From a virus, in the IMG/VR virus record IMGVR_UViG_3300013111_000758, positions 1 through 63,275 of that record: a stretch of 63,275 nucleotides of DNA; one strand, given 5' to 3'. The notes beneath the pieces were generated by a model. The model was not told the origin of the DNA. It did not search any database and worked only from the letters and a program-made list of their open reading frames with translations. A program made the translations under genes and the position numbers. This document shows, in pieces, positions 50,866 through 58,728 of the stretch; positions within the stretch are counted from its first letter, which is position 1; every line of letters starts with the position of its first letter.

Positions 50866-51759
50866 ATGAGCATGGACATCGTGAAGCGCGGGGACCGCAA
50901 CGACACCGTCAAGGAGCTGCAGCAGCGGCTCAACATCCACGGCCTCAACGCCGGGCGCCCCGACGGCATCTTCGGCCGCGGCACCGAGCGCGCGGTCAAG
51001 GACTTCTGCCGGAAGAACGAGCTCGTCTTCGACGGCACCGTCGGCCCGCACATCTGGGCCGTGCTACTCACGGACCCGCCCAAGACCGGCATGGAGCCGG
51101 ACGTGGCCATCCCTGGCGGCTCCCGCCTCGCCCAGACCTGGAACAAGTACGGCAAGGTCCTGCAGGAGCAGGCCGTGGAGATGGGCGTGAGTCCCGCCGC
51201 CGTGCTGGCCGTGCTGCTCGTCGAGGCCGGGGGCATGGCCTTCGGCTACAAGGGCGCCCTGCTGGCCCGGTTCGAGAACCACGTGTTCTGGGACTACTGG
51301 GGCAAGAAGGGCAACGAGGCCAAGTTCAAGGAGCACTTCCGCTACAGCTCCGGCAAGCGCTGGACTGGCCACGAGGTGCGCTTCGAGGGCGGCGAGTGGG
51401 AGAAGTGCCACACCTCCCAGAAGCACGAGTGGAAGGTGCTGGCCCTGGCCGTGTCCCTGGACGCCGAGGCCGCCTACGACGCCACCAGCTTCGGGCTGCC
51501 CCAGATGATGGGGTTCAACGCGGAGACCTGTGGCTACGCCAACGCCGTGGCCATGGTCAACGCCTGGTCCAAGTCTGCGGCCGCGCAGATCGACGGCATG
51601 TTCGAGTTCATCGAGGCCAACCGCAAGATGCACGCCGCGCTCAAGGCCGGCGACTACGTCACCTTCGCGCGCTACTACAACGGCCCGGGCAAGTCCGAGG
51701 ACTACGGCGCCAAGATCGCCGACGCCGCGGCGCGCGCCAAGGCCGCGGGAGTGAGCTGA
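50866..51759 (+). CDS. Endolysin: peptidoglycan-binding domain plus N-acetylmuramidase
   Basis: 297 residues. Residues 5-68 are a PG_binding_1 domain (VKELQQRLNIHGLNAGRPDGIFGRGTERAVKDF). Residues about 95-295 fit the N-acetylmuramidase (DUF3380) family: VSPAAVLAVLLVEAGG, LLARFENHVFWDYW, a SFGLPQMMGFN block, QIDGMFEFIEANRKMHAAL and FARYYNGPGKSEDYGAKIADA. These enzymes cut the glycan backbone of murein. ATG 50866 follows AGGGAG; a GTG at 50797 overlaps the upstream stop and is the alternative. No signal peptide, so export would need a holin, for which nearby membrane proteins are candidates. Confidence 0.88.
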   Translation: MSMDIVKRGDRNDTVKELQQRLNIHGLNAGRPDGIFGRGTERAVKDFCRKNELVFDGTVGPHIWAVLLTDPPKTGMEPDVAIPGGSRLAQTWNKYGKVLQEQAVEMGVSPAAVLAVLLVEAGGMAFGYKGALLARFENHVFWDYWGKKGNEAKFKEHFRYSSGKRWTGHEVRFEGGEWEKCHTSQKHEWKVLALAVSLDAEAAYDATSFGLPQMMGFNAETCGYANAVAMVNAWSKSAAAQIDGMFEFIEANRKMHAALKAGDYVTFARYYNGPGKSEDYGAKIADAAARAKAAGVS

Positions 51760-52151
51760 TGGATCCCTGGGTCGTCGTACTACTGGTCATCGCCATCTGC
51801 GTGGGCGCTTCCATCGGGGTGCTCTACCTGATCCCCAGCACCCGGCCGTTCATCCAGAAGTGGTGGCCGGCCTTCCTGGTGGTGGTGCTGTCGCTCGTGG
51901 CAGCGGCCATGGCTGCGGCGGCCCGGAGCAAGAAGCCCACACGGCTGCAGACCGACCTGGACAAGAAGATCGAGAAGGCGAAGGAGGACATCACCGACGC
52001 CAAGATCGAGGCCGCCATCAAGCACGCCGAGGCTGCCTCCGTCCACGACCACGTGATCGCCGAGCTGGACGAGGCCAACAAGGTCCAGGACGTGTTCGCG
52101 CGCCACGCGGCGAAGCGGACGCTCCTGGAAGAGGCGAGGAGGTCGCCGTGA
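51759..52151 (+). CDS. Holin-like membrane protein
   Basis: 130 residues. Two transmembrane helices in the first 60 residues (VVVLLVIAICVGASIGVLYLI and PAFLVVVLSLVAAAMAAAA), then a charged coiled coil. ATG overlaps the endolysin stop (TGATG). Size, topology and place directly after the endolysin suit a holin or a pinholin-like partner; no family recognised. Confidence 0.6.
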   Translation: MDPWVVVLLVIAICVGASIGVLYLIPSTRPFIQKWWPAFLVVVLSLVAAAMAAAARSKKPTRLQTDLDKKIEKAKEDITDAKIEAAIKHAEAASVHDHVIAELDEANKVQDVFARHAAKRTLLEEARRSP

Positions 52152-52708
52152 GCGCCGAGCCCCGAGGAGTGCTGGTCGAGATGGCGGTGATGTTCCTGCT
52201 GGTGCTGATCTGCGTGACCATCGGCGCGTGGCCGGTGCAGGCCCAGGAGGCGGAGGACTACGGCGAGGTCGTGGGCGAGGGCAAGGACACCGACCCCTTC
52301 ACCGACGGCTTCGGCCCCCTCCCCCTGGCCTACCGCTGCCCCGACGAGCCGCACCCCGATCAGGGCTGCGCGCCGGGCATGTGGTACATCGGCTCGCTGT
52401 TCGGCGACACCGCCTTCGACCTGGCCATCAAGCACGCCGCCGACGCGCGCAGGTACAAGATGGACTGGGACACCTGCGAGGAGGAGAAGCGGCGCATCGA
52501 GACGGGCATGGGCATCCAGCTCGACGCCCGCACCAAGCAGTTCGAGAAGGCCGAGCTCCGCGCCTACCGGGCGGAGAAGGCCCAGCCCATCCTCTTCGGG
52601 GTGGGCGTCGGCCTGGGTGTGGCTGCCACCATCCTCATCGTCGCCCTGGTCGAGCGCACGAGTGACGAGCCAGCGGCGATGGAGCCAGCCTTCGGCGTGA
52701 GGTGGTGA
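52148..52708 (+). CDS. Exported protein with C-terminal membrane helix
   Basis: 186 residues. Signal peptide (MAVMFLLVLICVTIGAWPVQA then QEAEDY, probable cleavage after A-Q-A), an acidic domain with CPDEPHPDQGC, a helical region, and a C-terminal transmembrane helix (ILFGVGVGLGVAATILIVALV). GTG 52148 overlaps the previous stop and follows GAGGAGG. May be a spanin-like or envelope-acting protein; unproven. Confidence 0.6.
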   Translation: MSAEPRGVLVEMAVMFLLVLICVTIGAWPVQAQEAEDYGEVVGEGKDTDPFTDGFGPLPLAYRCPDEPHPDQGCAPGMWYIGSLFGDTAFDLAIKHAADARRYKMDWDTCEEEKRRIETGMGIQLDARTKQFEKAELRAYRAEKAQPILFGVGVGLGVAATILIVALVERTSDEPAAMEPAFGVRW

Positions 52709-53277
52709 TGTACTACTGGGACAACACCATGTACGCGTTCGTCTTCATGGTCCTAACCATGTGCGGCGGCCTCATCATGGCCCTCGTGGGAGGCGTCGGC
52801 TGCTTCGTGCTGGCGATGATGGGCAAGGACGAGTCCACGGGCGAGGTGAAGGTCGGCAAGTTCTTCACCGTCAGGGGGGTGTCCCTGATCGTGCTCTCCG
52901 TCTGCGGCGTCGCCTTGATGGGGTACAGCGTGTACTCCTTCACCCAGATGCAGAAGGGCAACGACGGCGACGTGCCCTACGACTGGGGGTATGCGGAGGA
53001 GGACTGGGGCGACGACGACACCGACTTCGTCCCCATGGACGTCGAGATGGCGTTCGACGACGACGTCGAGGACCCCGCAGCCTCTGTACTGGACCACGCC
53101 CTCAACCAGGAGGTCGTCGTAGCCAAGGGCGGCCAGCCTGCCTTCCTCGAGCAGCTCGAGTACATCGAGCCCCCGGACCTCGACGACGATGACGACACCG
53201 TCGGCGACGACGACTCGATGGAGGAGATGCAGCTGCTGCTCGACTCCCTGTTCGACCTGGAGGCGCACGAGCCATGA
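52708..53277 (+). CDS. Two-helix membrane protein with acidic tail
   Basis: 189 residues. Hydrophobic segments AFVFMVLTMCGGLIMALVGGV-like (about 10-40) and VSLIVLSVCGVALMGYSVYSF (about 55-78), then a 110-residue tail very rich in Asp. ATG 52708 overlaps the previous stop (TGATG) with GAGG five bases upstream. Could be a holin accessory; unknown. Confidence 0.6.
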   Translation: MYYWDNTMYAFVFMVLTMCGGLIMALVGGVGCFVLAMMGKDESTGEVKVGKFFTVRGVSLIVLSVCGVALMGYSVYSFTQMQKGNDGDVPYDWGYAEEDWGDDDTDFVPMDVEMAFDDDVEDPAASVLDHALNQEVVVAKGGQPAFLEQLEYIEPPDLDDDDDTVGDDDSMEEMQLLLDSLFDLEAHEP

Positions 53278-53498
53278 GCACCCTGACCTACAGCGGGGAC
53301 ACCATCGACTTCCATGCGCGAGGCATGGCCGACGGCAGCTACGTCGTAGAGGTACGCCAGCGCCGCAAGCTGGACAGGTATCGCGACCCCGGCGGCATGA
53401 AGGGGGAGGGCGACGTCGAGGAGACCCTGCAGGAGACGGCCGTGGACCGCGCCGAGCTCCGCAAGATCTTCAACCAGTGCTTCCCGGAGGATGCGTGA
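53274..53498 (+). CDS. Small hypothetical protein
   Basis: 74 residues, beta strands then a helix (VEVRQRRKLDRYRDPGG...LRKIFNQCF). ATG 53274 overlaps the upstream stop. Unknown. Confidence 0.55.
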   Translation: MSTLTYSGDTIDFHARGMADGSYVVEVRQRRKLDRYRDPGGMKGEGDVEETLQETAVDRAELRKIFNQCFPEDA

Positions 53499-53593
53499 GG
53501 CATCGCCGGCTGGGGAGCAAGAAGCGGAAGAAGGCCAACCAGAAGAAGGCCTACAAGAAGGGCAAGGAGCCCCGAGGAGGACGAGGACGATGA
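53495..53593 (+). CDS. 32-residue basic micro-protein
   Basis: GTG 53495 overlaps the previous stop (GTGA), GGAGG lies four bases upstream, and its TGA overlaps the next ATG (ATGA). The product is almost entirely Lys, Arg, Gly and Asn (for example GSKKRKKANQKKAYKKGKEP). Both junctions support a real gene; nucleic-acid or membrane binding are possible. Confidence 0.55.
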   Translation: MRHRRLGSKKRKKANQKKAYKKGKEPRGGRGR

Positions 53594-54300
53594 GACGACT
53601 CGCGATGATCCTGTTCCTGACCGCGGTGTGCCTGCTGATGGGCAACACCGACTGCCACACGCCACCGGAGACCGGCGGTGAGCAGGCCCCCGACACCCCC
53701 ATGGACCCGGAGAAGTTCGCCGACAACCTCGAGCTGAGCTTCCAGACGGGGATCTACGGCATCGAGCTGGCCGAGGCCTGGGCCACGGTGAGCACCGAGC
53801 CCAGCTTCGACCCGTGCATGGCCGCCGACCCCTCCAAGGGTGGGCTGACCATCGCCATGGGCTGGGTGGATCCCATCAAGGACGAGTCCGTGACACCGGA
53901 CGGGCACCTGACCCTCGAAGGCGGATGGATCGACGTGCAACGCTGTTTCGACATGCACGATGCGCCCGAGGTCTGGCCCCCGGTAGAGCCCAACGAGCAG
54001 GTCATCATGGTCATGCAGTCGACCGTGCCAGCCGCCGTGGGGACCGTGAAGCTGTTCATCATGAGCAACCAGGAAGAGGAGGGCCCGGCCTGTGTGCAGG
54101 CGGAGATCTGGCTGGGCATCCTCGGCGACGACACCCAGGGCCTGGAGTCCTTCATCACCGACACCGTCCTCAGCATGGCGGCAGGTGAGCAGCGGATCTG
54201 GTTCCCAGGCGTCACCGTCGACTACGAGGGCTGTGGCCTGGACTTCGAGGACGTGACCCTGACCCCTGGCGTGCCCAGCGTGGTGTGGACGCTCGAGTAG
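53590..54300 (+). CDS. Secreted or lipoprotein-like hypothetical protein
   Basis: 236 residues. Signal sequence MRRLAMILFLTAVCLLMGNT followed by DCHTPPE; the Cys could be lipidated, though the lipobox is imperfect. Mature part is acidic and beta-rich with paired Cys (DPCMAADPS, VQRCFDMHD, GPACVQAE, YEGCGLDF). GAGGACGAGG precedes ATG 53590. Envelope protein of unknown function, perhaps a superinfection or lysis factor. Confidence 0.6.
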   Translation: MRRLAMILFLTAVCLLMGNTDCHTPPETGGEQAPDTPMDPEKFADNLELSFQTGIYGIELAEAWATVSTEPSFDPCMAADPSKGGLTIAMGWVDPIKDESVTPDGHLTLEGGWIDVQRCFDMHDAPEVWPPVEPNEQVIMVMQSTVPAAVGTVKLFIMSNQEEEGPACVQAEIWLGILGDDTQGLESFITDTVLSMAAGEQRIWFPGVTVDYEGCGLDFEDVTLTPGVPSVVWTLE

Positions 54301-54307
54301 CCTGCCT

Positions 54308-55282
54308 GTGACCGAGGTACTGGCCAGCTGCATCATCCCCACCGGCGGTCCCCCAGGGGAGAACCGAGACCGGGTGATGGCATCGGCCGTCCTGTCCTGC
54401 CTCGGCCAGACCGTCAAGAACATCGAGGTGATCGTCGTCGACGACGCCACCACGGACCACACGGCCGAGATCCTCGAGGCCATCCAGTCCTACGACGACA
54501 GGCTGTCCGTGCTCAGGCTGCCCATGCAGCTGGGCATCTCCGGGGGCCTGCAGCGCAACGAGGGCCTCAAGATCGCCCGCGGCAAGTACATCTGCTACCT
54601 CGACGATGACGACGTGATGACCCCATGGTCGGTGGAGAAGCGCGTCGAGGTCCTGGAGGCGCACCCGGAGCTGGACTTCGTGTGGGCCAAGACCATGTTC
54701 GTGCGCAACTACATGCCGGGCTGGGAGCACGACGTCTACGAGCGCCTGGTGCCCGAGTTCAAGATCGGGCCGGGCGTGCACTGGAGCGTGGGCACCATCA
54801 TCCCCGACGAGTTCACCCACCGAGCCGGCGTCGTCGGCTCCGAGTCCGGTATCTGGTGGACCCCCGGCCGCGGGGAGGACCAGCGCCTCCTTGCTGAGAT
54901 CGTCGATGCCGGGTACAAGGGAGCCCCGGTCGACACGCTGGCCGCCATCTACGGGAGAGGCAACGCCTACTCCACCACACACGTCAAGGACAAGGCTCAG
55001 CGAGCCCGCCTCCTGGCCGCAGAGAAGGACAAGCTCAAGGACGTCGGGGTGCTGACCCCAGGAGACGTCATCGCTCGTCCTCAGCCGGCACCAACCCGCA
55101 TGCCTCGCTCGTTCAGCGAGCGGGTGCAGGCCAGAAACCGGAGCAGACTCCGTGCGCAGGAATCCAGGAACGCCACGACCGCGGGGGTGATGCAAGGGGA
55201 CGCCGGTGGTTCGCCGGTGCCCGAAGTGCGGCGGGACGATGAAGAGGTACATCTTCGCGAAGCCGCAGAAGTGGAGATGTAG
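54308..55282 (+). CDS. Family 2 glycosyltransferase
   Basis: 324 residues. GT-A fold: ASCIIPTGG at the N-terminus, IEVIVVDDATTDHTAEIL (nucleotide-sugar binding Asp pair), GGLQRNEGLKIARGKYICYLDDDDVMTPW with the DxD metal motif, and a GRGEDQRLL block supplying the usual ED catalytic base. It probably transfers a sugar to a phage DNA, protein or host surface acceptor. GTG 54308 is used. The last 25 codons overlap a convincing zinc-ribbon gene in another frame, so the C-terminus is of doubtful importance. Confidence 0.85.
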   Translation: MTEVLASCIIPTGGPPGENRDRVMASAVLSCLGQTVKNIEVIVVDDATTDHTAEILEAIQSYDDRLSVLRLPMQLGISGGLQRNEGLKIARGKYICYLDDDDVMTPWSVEKRVEVLEAHPELDFVWAKTMFVRNYMPGWEHDVYERLVPEFKIGPGVHWSVGTIIPDEFTHRAGVVGSESGIWWTPGRGEDQRLLAEIVDAGYKGAPVDTLAAIYGRGNAYSTTHVKDKAQRARLLAAEKDKLKDVGVLTPGDVIARPQPAPTRMPRSFSERVQARNRSRLRAQESRNATTAGVMQGDAGGSPVPEVRRDDEEVHLREAAEVEM

Positions 55283-55322
55283 CCGATGTCGGAGCGAACT
55301 CCCAATACGTCCGGGAAGGTGA
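55206..55322 (+). CDS. 38-residue zinc-ribbon protein overlapping two genes
   Basis: GTG 55206 with AAGGGG upstream opens V-R-R-CPKCGGTMKRY then WRCSRCRSE: a CxxC-x17-CxxC zinc ribbon with typical Lys/Arg spacing. It overlaps the end of the glycosyltransferase by 77 bases and the next gene by 37. The ribbon is unlikely to arise by chance; the overlapping glycosyltransferase tail looks random by comparison. Confidence 0.55.
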   Translation: MVRRCPKCGGTMKRYIFAKPQKWRCSRCRSELPIRPGR

Positions 55323-55621
55323 TCCCCCTCCCCGGCATGTTGCACCAGCCGGACACCATGCGGGCTGGAGAGGTCAACCTCGCCACGGTACAGCGCCGAG
55401 TCATCGAGGAGGTGCTCCCCGACTTCGAGCCAGGGTTCGATCCGCAGGACCTGCTCGATGACATCGTGGAGCTGCTCAACACGATGATGGCCGACGAGAC
55501 CTCGGTGATGTACAACGCCGCCAATGGCAACCTGTACCTCACCACCGTCAGCCCCGAGGGGCTCGAGTACCTGTACGCGTGTGCTCTCCCTGTGGACATC
55601 CCCGACGAGGAGATGAACTGA
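55286..55621 (+). CDS. Hypothetical protein
   Basis: 111 residues, helical centre (LATVQRRVIEEVLPDFEPGFDPQDLLDDIVELLNTMMADE) and a C-terminal strand pair. ATG 55286 starts three bases after the glycosyltransferase stop. Unknown. Confidence 0.55.
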   Translation: MSERTPNTSGKVIPLPGMLHQPDTMRAGEVNLATVQRRVIEEVLPDFEPGFDPQDLLDDIVELLNTMMADETSVMYNAANGNLYLTTVSPEGLEYLYACALPVDIPDEEMN

Positions 55622-55622
55622 G

Positions 55623-55862
55623 GTGAGCACCGTCTTCCTCCTCCCTCCAGAGGCGTCGCCCCTGCGCAAGACCCTGAACGAGGAGCTGGCGCCACTGGTT
55701 GAGGGGCTGCTGATGCACGCCATCGAGGAGTGCCCAGAGGACCTCGCAGCCATCCTCTCCGTGGACTTCGCGGAGAAGATGCTGTCGCCCAAGATCATCT
55801 TCGTGCTGCAGAACCACCCCGAGCTGCTCGAGCACCTCTACGGTGGCTGCGTGGAGAGCTGA
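55623..55862 (+). CDS. Small hypothetical protein
   Basis: 79 residues, all helical and acidic (LNEELAPLVEGLLMHAIEECPEDLAAILS). GTG 55623 directly follows the upstream TGA. Unknown. Confidence 0.55.
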   Translation: MSTVFLLPPEASPLRKTLNEELAPLVEGLLMHAIEECPEDLAAILSVDFAEKMLSPKIIFVLQNHPELLEHLYGGCVES

Positions 55863-55863
55863 T

Positions 55864-56148
55864 ATGCCCTGTCAAGACGAAGCCCTGGACGCCCTGGTGG
55901 AGTACAGCGACGCCCTCGAGGACCCGGCCCGGGACCTACACCTGATCGTCTGCGGGGAGGCGGGGACGCTGCCCGTCGACTGCCTCTTCGCGGCAGGGCT
56001 TGGTCACCTGACCGTGGATGTCCCTCTCGTGATTGACCCGCTGCTGGGAGAGCCTCCTGTGATTGACCCGGGTGACCCACCCATCATCCCCGATGGGCCA
56101 GTGGGCAAGCCGGGCGACATCACCGTGGCCACACCGGTGAAGCTGTGA
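55864..56148 (+). CDS. Small hypothetical protein with Pro/Asp-rich end
   Basis: 94 residues. Two Cys in LHLIVCGEAGTLPVDCLFAAG and a C-terminal half of Pro, Asp and Val repeats (VIDPLLGEPPVIDPGDPPIIPDG). ATG 55864 is one base after the previous stop. Unknown. Confidence 0.5.
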   Translation: MPCQDEALDALVEYSDALEDPARDLHLIVCGEAGTLPVDCLFAAGLGHLTVDVPLVIDPLLGEPPVIDPGDPPIIPDGPVGKPGDITVATPVKL

Positions 56149-56426
56149 CAGCCGGCGAAGAGCAGCTGGTGCGCCTGGAGCATGGGGGCCGGTCGACCTT
56201 CCTCCCAGCGCGCCCCCTGAGCCTCATGCTGGGCGCCCTGCCCCAGAAGGCCCTGGCGGTCAGGCATGGGGTCGAACGGCGCACACAGGAGGGCTGGGAG
56301 CCCTTCCCGTTGGACAAGACGCCCCGGCCGGGGGACCACCTGCGCATCGCCGCGCCGCCAGCCAAGGACATGCCCTACCTGCGCAGCCTCGTCGGCAAGC
56401 TCGTGAAGCGAGTAGTTCAGGGCTAA
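56145..56426 (+). CDS. Small hypothetical protein
   Basis: 93 residues: RLEHGGRSTFLPARPLSLMLGALPQ, WEPFPLDKTPRPGDHLRIAAPP and a basic helix at the end. GTG 56145 overlaps the upstream stop. Last gene of the plus-strand cassette, followed by a long hairpin. Confidence 0.5.
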   Translation: MTAGEEQLVRLEHGGRSTFLPARPLSLMLGALPQKALAVRHGVERRTQEGWEPFPLDKTPRPGDHLRIAAPPAKDMPYLRSLVGKLVKRVVQG

Positions 56427-56427
56427 T

Positions 56428-56487
56428 GGGCGGCGACGAGATCGCCCTCCAGGACGGGGCCTGTGTCCCAGAGCCCCGCCGCCGCCC
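56428..56487. terminator. Bidirectional terminator-like double hairpin
   Basis: Outer arms GGGCGGCG (56428-56435) and CGCCGCCC (56480-56487) enclose a second GGGGC/GCCCC pairing. It lies between convergent genes ending at 56426 and 56504. Confidence 0.65.
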
Positions 56488-56503
56488 GATGAGATAGTAC
56501 CAC

Positions 56504-56731
56504 TCAGAAGATGCTCTGGTGGCCGTGGATGAGGAAGCTGTCCGGCCCCACCAGGAAGGTGAGACCGGCGTCAGGTGCCTCGGGTGGGTCCTCGTCCCAG
56601 GGGCGGCGCATCATCAGCTCGAGGCGGACCCCGTGCTGCCATGCGCGCGTGGGCTTGAGCCACTCGATGGAGAGCAGCATCAGCCCTCCCGGGAGGAGGA
56701 TTTCGATGTTGTCGAGCGCGTCGTGGTTCAC
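56504..56731 (-). CDS. Small hypothetical protein
   Basis: 75 residues, beta-rich: IEILLPGGLMLLSIEWLKPTR, VRLELMMRRPWDEDPP and a final LTFLVGPDSFLIHGHQSIF. GTG 56731 overlaps the upstream stop (GTGA). Unknown. Confidence 0.55.
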   Translation of the reverse strand: MNHDALDNIEILLPGGLMLLSIEWLKPTRAWQHGVRLELMMRRPWDEDPPEAPDAGLTFLVGPDSFLIHGHQSIF

Positions 56732-57809
56732 TTCATCCTCATGCGGAAGAGCTTGGTGCCGCGGGAGATGAGGGCGGTGCCCCCGTCCTTGTGCAGCAGC
56801 ATGTCGCCGCTGAGGCCAGTGTCCTCCACGATCTTCATCCCTGTCGAGCTCATCCGGCTGGAGAACACCTCGAGCTTCTCCTCCTCGGTCATGCACACGC
56901 AGATGCCGCTGTCGAGGGTGACGAAGTTGAGGTTGGTCGCGCCCACGTCGTGCTCGGTGCGCAGGTCGTAGACGCTGCCGTCCGTGAAGCGGAAGACCAG
57001 CCTGTCGAACTGCCCACCGCGCTCGCCGATGACCATCAGCACGCCGCGGTCGTACTTGGCGTCCAGGATGCGGTAGCCATCGAGCTCCTGGATGCGCACC
57101 TGCATGTGTGTGCTGGGGGTGGGGAAGTAGGACACGAAGACCGAACCCAGCAGGTTCTGGATGGCGACGCCGGGGTACAGCGTCGTCGAGCGGCCCAGGA
57201 TGTGGGCCACCTCACGTGTCTGCGCCAGCTCCTTGCCCCCTGCCTCGCGGAAGGTCACCTCGACGATGGTCCGCCTGGTCTTGGCGTAGAGCCGGCCGTC
57301 GTAGGACATGACGTCGTCGACGTCGAGGGCGAACGCGCCGTAGTTCACATTCATCCGCATGACTGCAGTCATGAGGCTGTGGCCGCGCAGGGTGCACAGG
57401 ACCGGCCGGTTGTCGATGTCGCGGACCACCACGGTCTTGTCGGGCGGCAGTGAGTAGTTGTGCCGCATGTAGAAGGCGCTGGCTGTGGTGAGTACGACGT
57501 CGTCGTACACCGCGAGGATGGGAGGCCCACCCGTGTCCAGCATCTCGTCGAAGTCCAGTCCAGCGGTGGACACCACCTTGGACACCACCTGCGGCACCAC
57601 GAGGACCATCTGCGGGGTGTCTGGCGGTGCGACGCGCTGTCCGCGCTCGAGCACAGCCCCTGGCCGCCGGTGTCCTTGATGACGTCCCTGAGCATGCCAG
57701 GGATGAACATGTCGCCGATGTCGATGTCAGTGCTGAAGCACTCCTCGAGGAACATCATGATCTGCTTGGTGGTGAGCACAGGCTCTGTGAGGTTGCGGTA
57801 CTCAGGCAT
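56728..57809 (-). CDS. Beta-rich protein gene with frameshift
   Basis: A good start (ATG 57809, GGAG upstream) encodes MPEYRNLTEPVLTTKQIMMF and about 51 residues in all up to DTGGQG; the protein-like sequence then continues in the -1 frame as AVLERGQRVAPPDTPQM for about 308 residues to 56728. The switch falls at a run CAGGGGCTG near 57663. Either one G is missing, or ribosomes shift -1 there, or two overlapping genes exist with GTG 57654 as second start. The long part is beta-rich (VYDDVVLTTASAFYMRHNY, RILDAKYDRGVLMVIGERGG) in a beta-propeller-like pattern. Function unknown. Confidence 0.55.
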
Positions 57810-57831
57810 AACGGGTCTCCAGGGGTGGGGA

Positions 57832-57867
57832 CCCCGGACGCGTGGAGGGAGAGCCACGCGCCCGGGG
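57832..57867 (-). other. Strong hairpin upstream of frameshifted gene
   Basis: CCCCGG-A-CGCGTGG / CCACGCG-C-CCGGGG with an eight-base loop and one mismatch, 23 bases before ATG 57809. Could be a terminator for upstream minus-strand transcription or a 5' UTR structure. A further CCGGCC...GGCCGG pair lies just upstream on that strand. Confidence 0.6.
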
Positions 57868-57906
57868 TGCACACGGCCGGCCGAGGAGGCTAGGCCGGTA
57901 GAACCC

Positions 57907-58007
57907 CCTCCTGTCTTCATCGAACCGCAGGGCCGCGGGGCCGCAGCGGTGGGGGGGAGGGCCGCCCGGCACGCCGGCAGGCCCTACGGTCCGATGAAGA
58001 CAGGAGG
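57907..58007 (-). ncRNA. Candidate structured RNA
   Basis: A perfect 16-bp inverted repeat (57907-57922 and 57992-58007, CCTCCTGTCTTCATCG and its complement) encloses 69 bases that are themselves very GC-rich and self-complementary (ACCGC...GCGGT, GGGCC...GGCCC, GCCGG). An ATAAGAA promoter-like element lies 33 bases upstream on the minus strand. No coding frame is convincing. Could be a small RNA or a structured leader of the downstream gene. Confidence 0.5.
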
Positions 58008-58039
58008 GAAGAGACGAGCGGGTCTGCTCCGTCTCATCC

Positions 58040-58046
58040 TTCTTAT
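58040..58046 (-). promoter_or_regulatory. ATAAGAA -10-like element
   Basis: Minus-strand GCGATAAGAAGG with GCAAGAA about 17 bases upstream, between the pilin-like gene and the structured region. Member of the ATAAG family. Confidence 0.45.
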
Positions 58047-58074
58047 CGCATGACGGCCTGTCGTTCTTGCAGGC

Positions 58075-58728
58075 CTACTGGGAGGTGAGCGTGAGGGCCG
58101 GACTGGCGTTGAGGGCGGGGGTCACGCGGTTGGTGGTGTAGTCCACGACGACCGGGTAGGGGAAGGTGGTGACCTTGGACTCGATGTAGATGGGCACGGT
58201 CTCGCCGTCGTACACGCACCTCACCCAGGTGGCGATGGAGTTCTTCGAGGGGAAGAGGCCGTTGGGCTCGGCCTGCTCGGTGATGGCCGCGCTCACCCCA
58301 CTGTACCGCTTCCACTCGGCCTTGAGCGGGTTGGTGATGGAGGTGTCGAAGGGGATGGGGTAGCCGATGCTGGGGCAGTCGAACTCCACCAGCCCGTAGT
58401 CGGAGCGCCAGACGGTGTGGGTGGCCACGTTCTCCTGGCGCGCCTGGTAGAGCTGGATGTAGATGTCGCGCTCGAGGGAGTAGTCCAGGAAGGGCACCGG
58501 CTGGGACTTCTGGTAGTGGTCCATCTGCCGGTTGGTGGCTGCGACATCCTGCTGGTCGGCCGAGGGCGTCGTCGCCGAGCAGCCCATGGTGTTGAGCTGC
58601 GTGCTGCTGCCATCGGCGTTGCGGCCGCTCAGGGCGGCTCCGATGACGGCGAGGATGATGCCGAGGATGGCGACGACGATCATCACCTCGATGAGGGTGA
58701 CGCCCTTGCGGTTGTGGAACGGGCTCAT
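58075..58728 (-). CDS. Type IV pilin-like protein
   Basis: 217 residues. MSPFHNRKGVTLIEVMIVVA has a short basic leader, the Gly before the prepilin cleavage point, Glu at mature position 5, and a hydrophobic helix continuing ILGIILAVIGAAL; this is the N-terminal methylation motif of type IV pilins and pseudopilins, which host prepilin peptidase would process. The rest has Cys in MGCSATT, EFDCPSIG and WVRCVYD, in a globular beta-rich domain. ATG 58728 overlaps the upstream stop. No other pilus genes are near. It may be a decoy, a modifier of host pili, or acquired cargo. Confidence 0.75.
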   Translation of the reverse strand: MSPFHNRKGVTLIEVMIVVAILGIILAVIGAALSGRNADGSSTQLNTMGCSATTPSADQQDVAATNRQMDHYQKSQPVPFLDYSLERDIYIQLYQARQENVATHTVWRSDYGLVEFDCPSIGYPIPFDTSITNPLKAEWKRYSGVSAAITEQAEPNGLFPSKNSIATWVRCVYDGETVPIYIESKVTTFPYPVVVDYTTNRVTPALNASPALTLTSQ

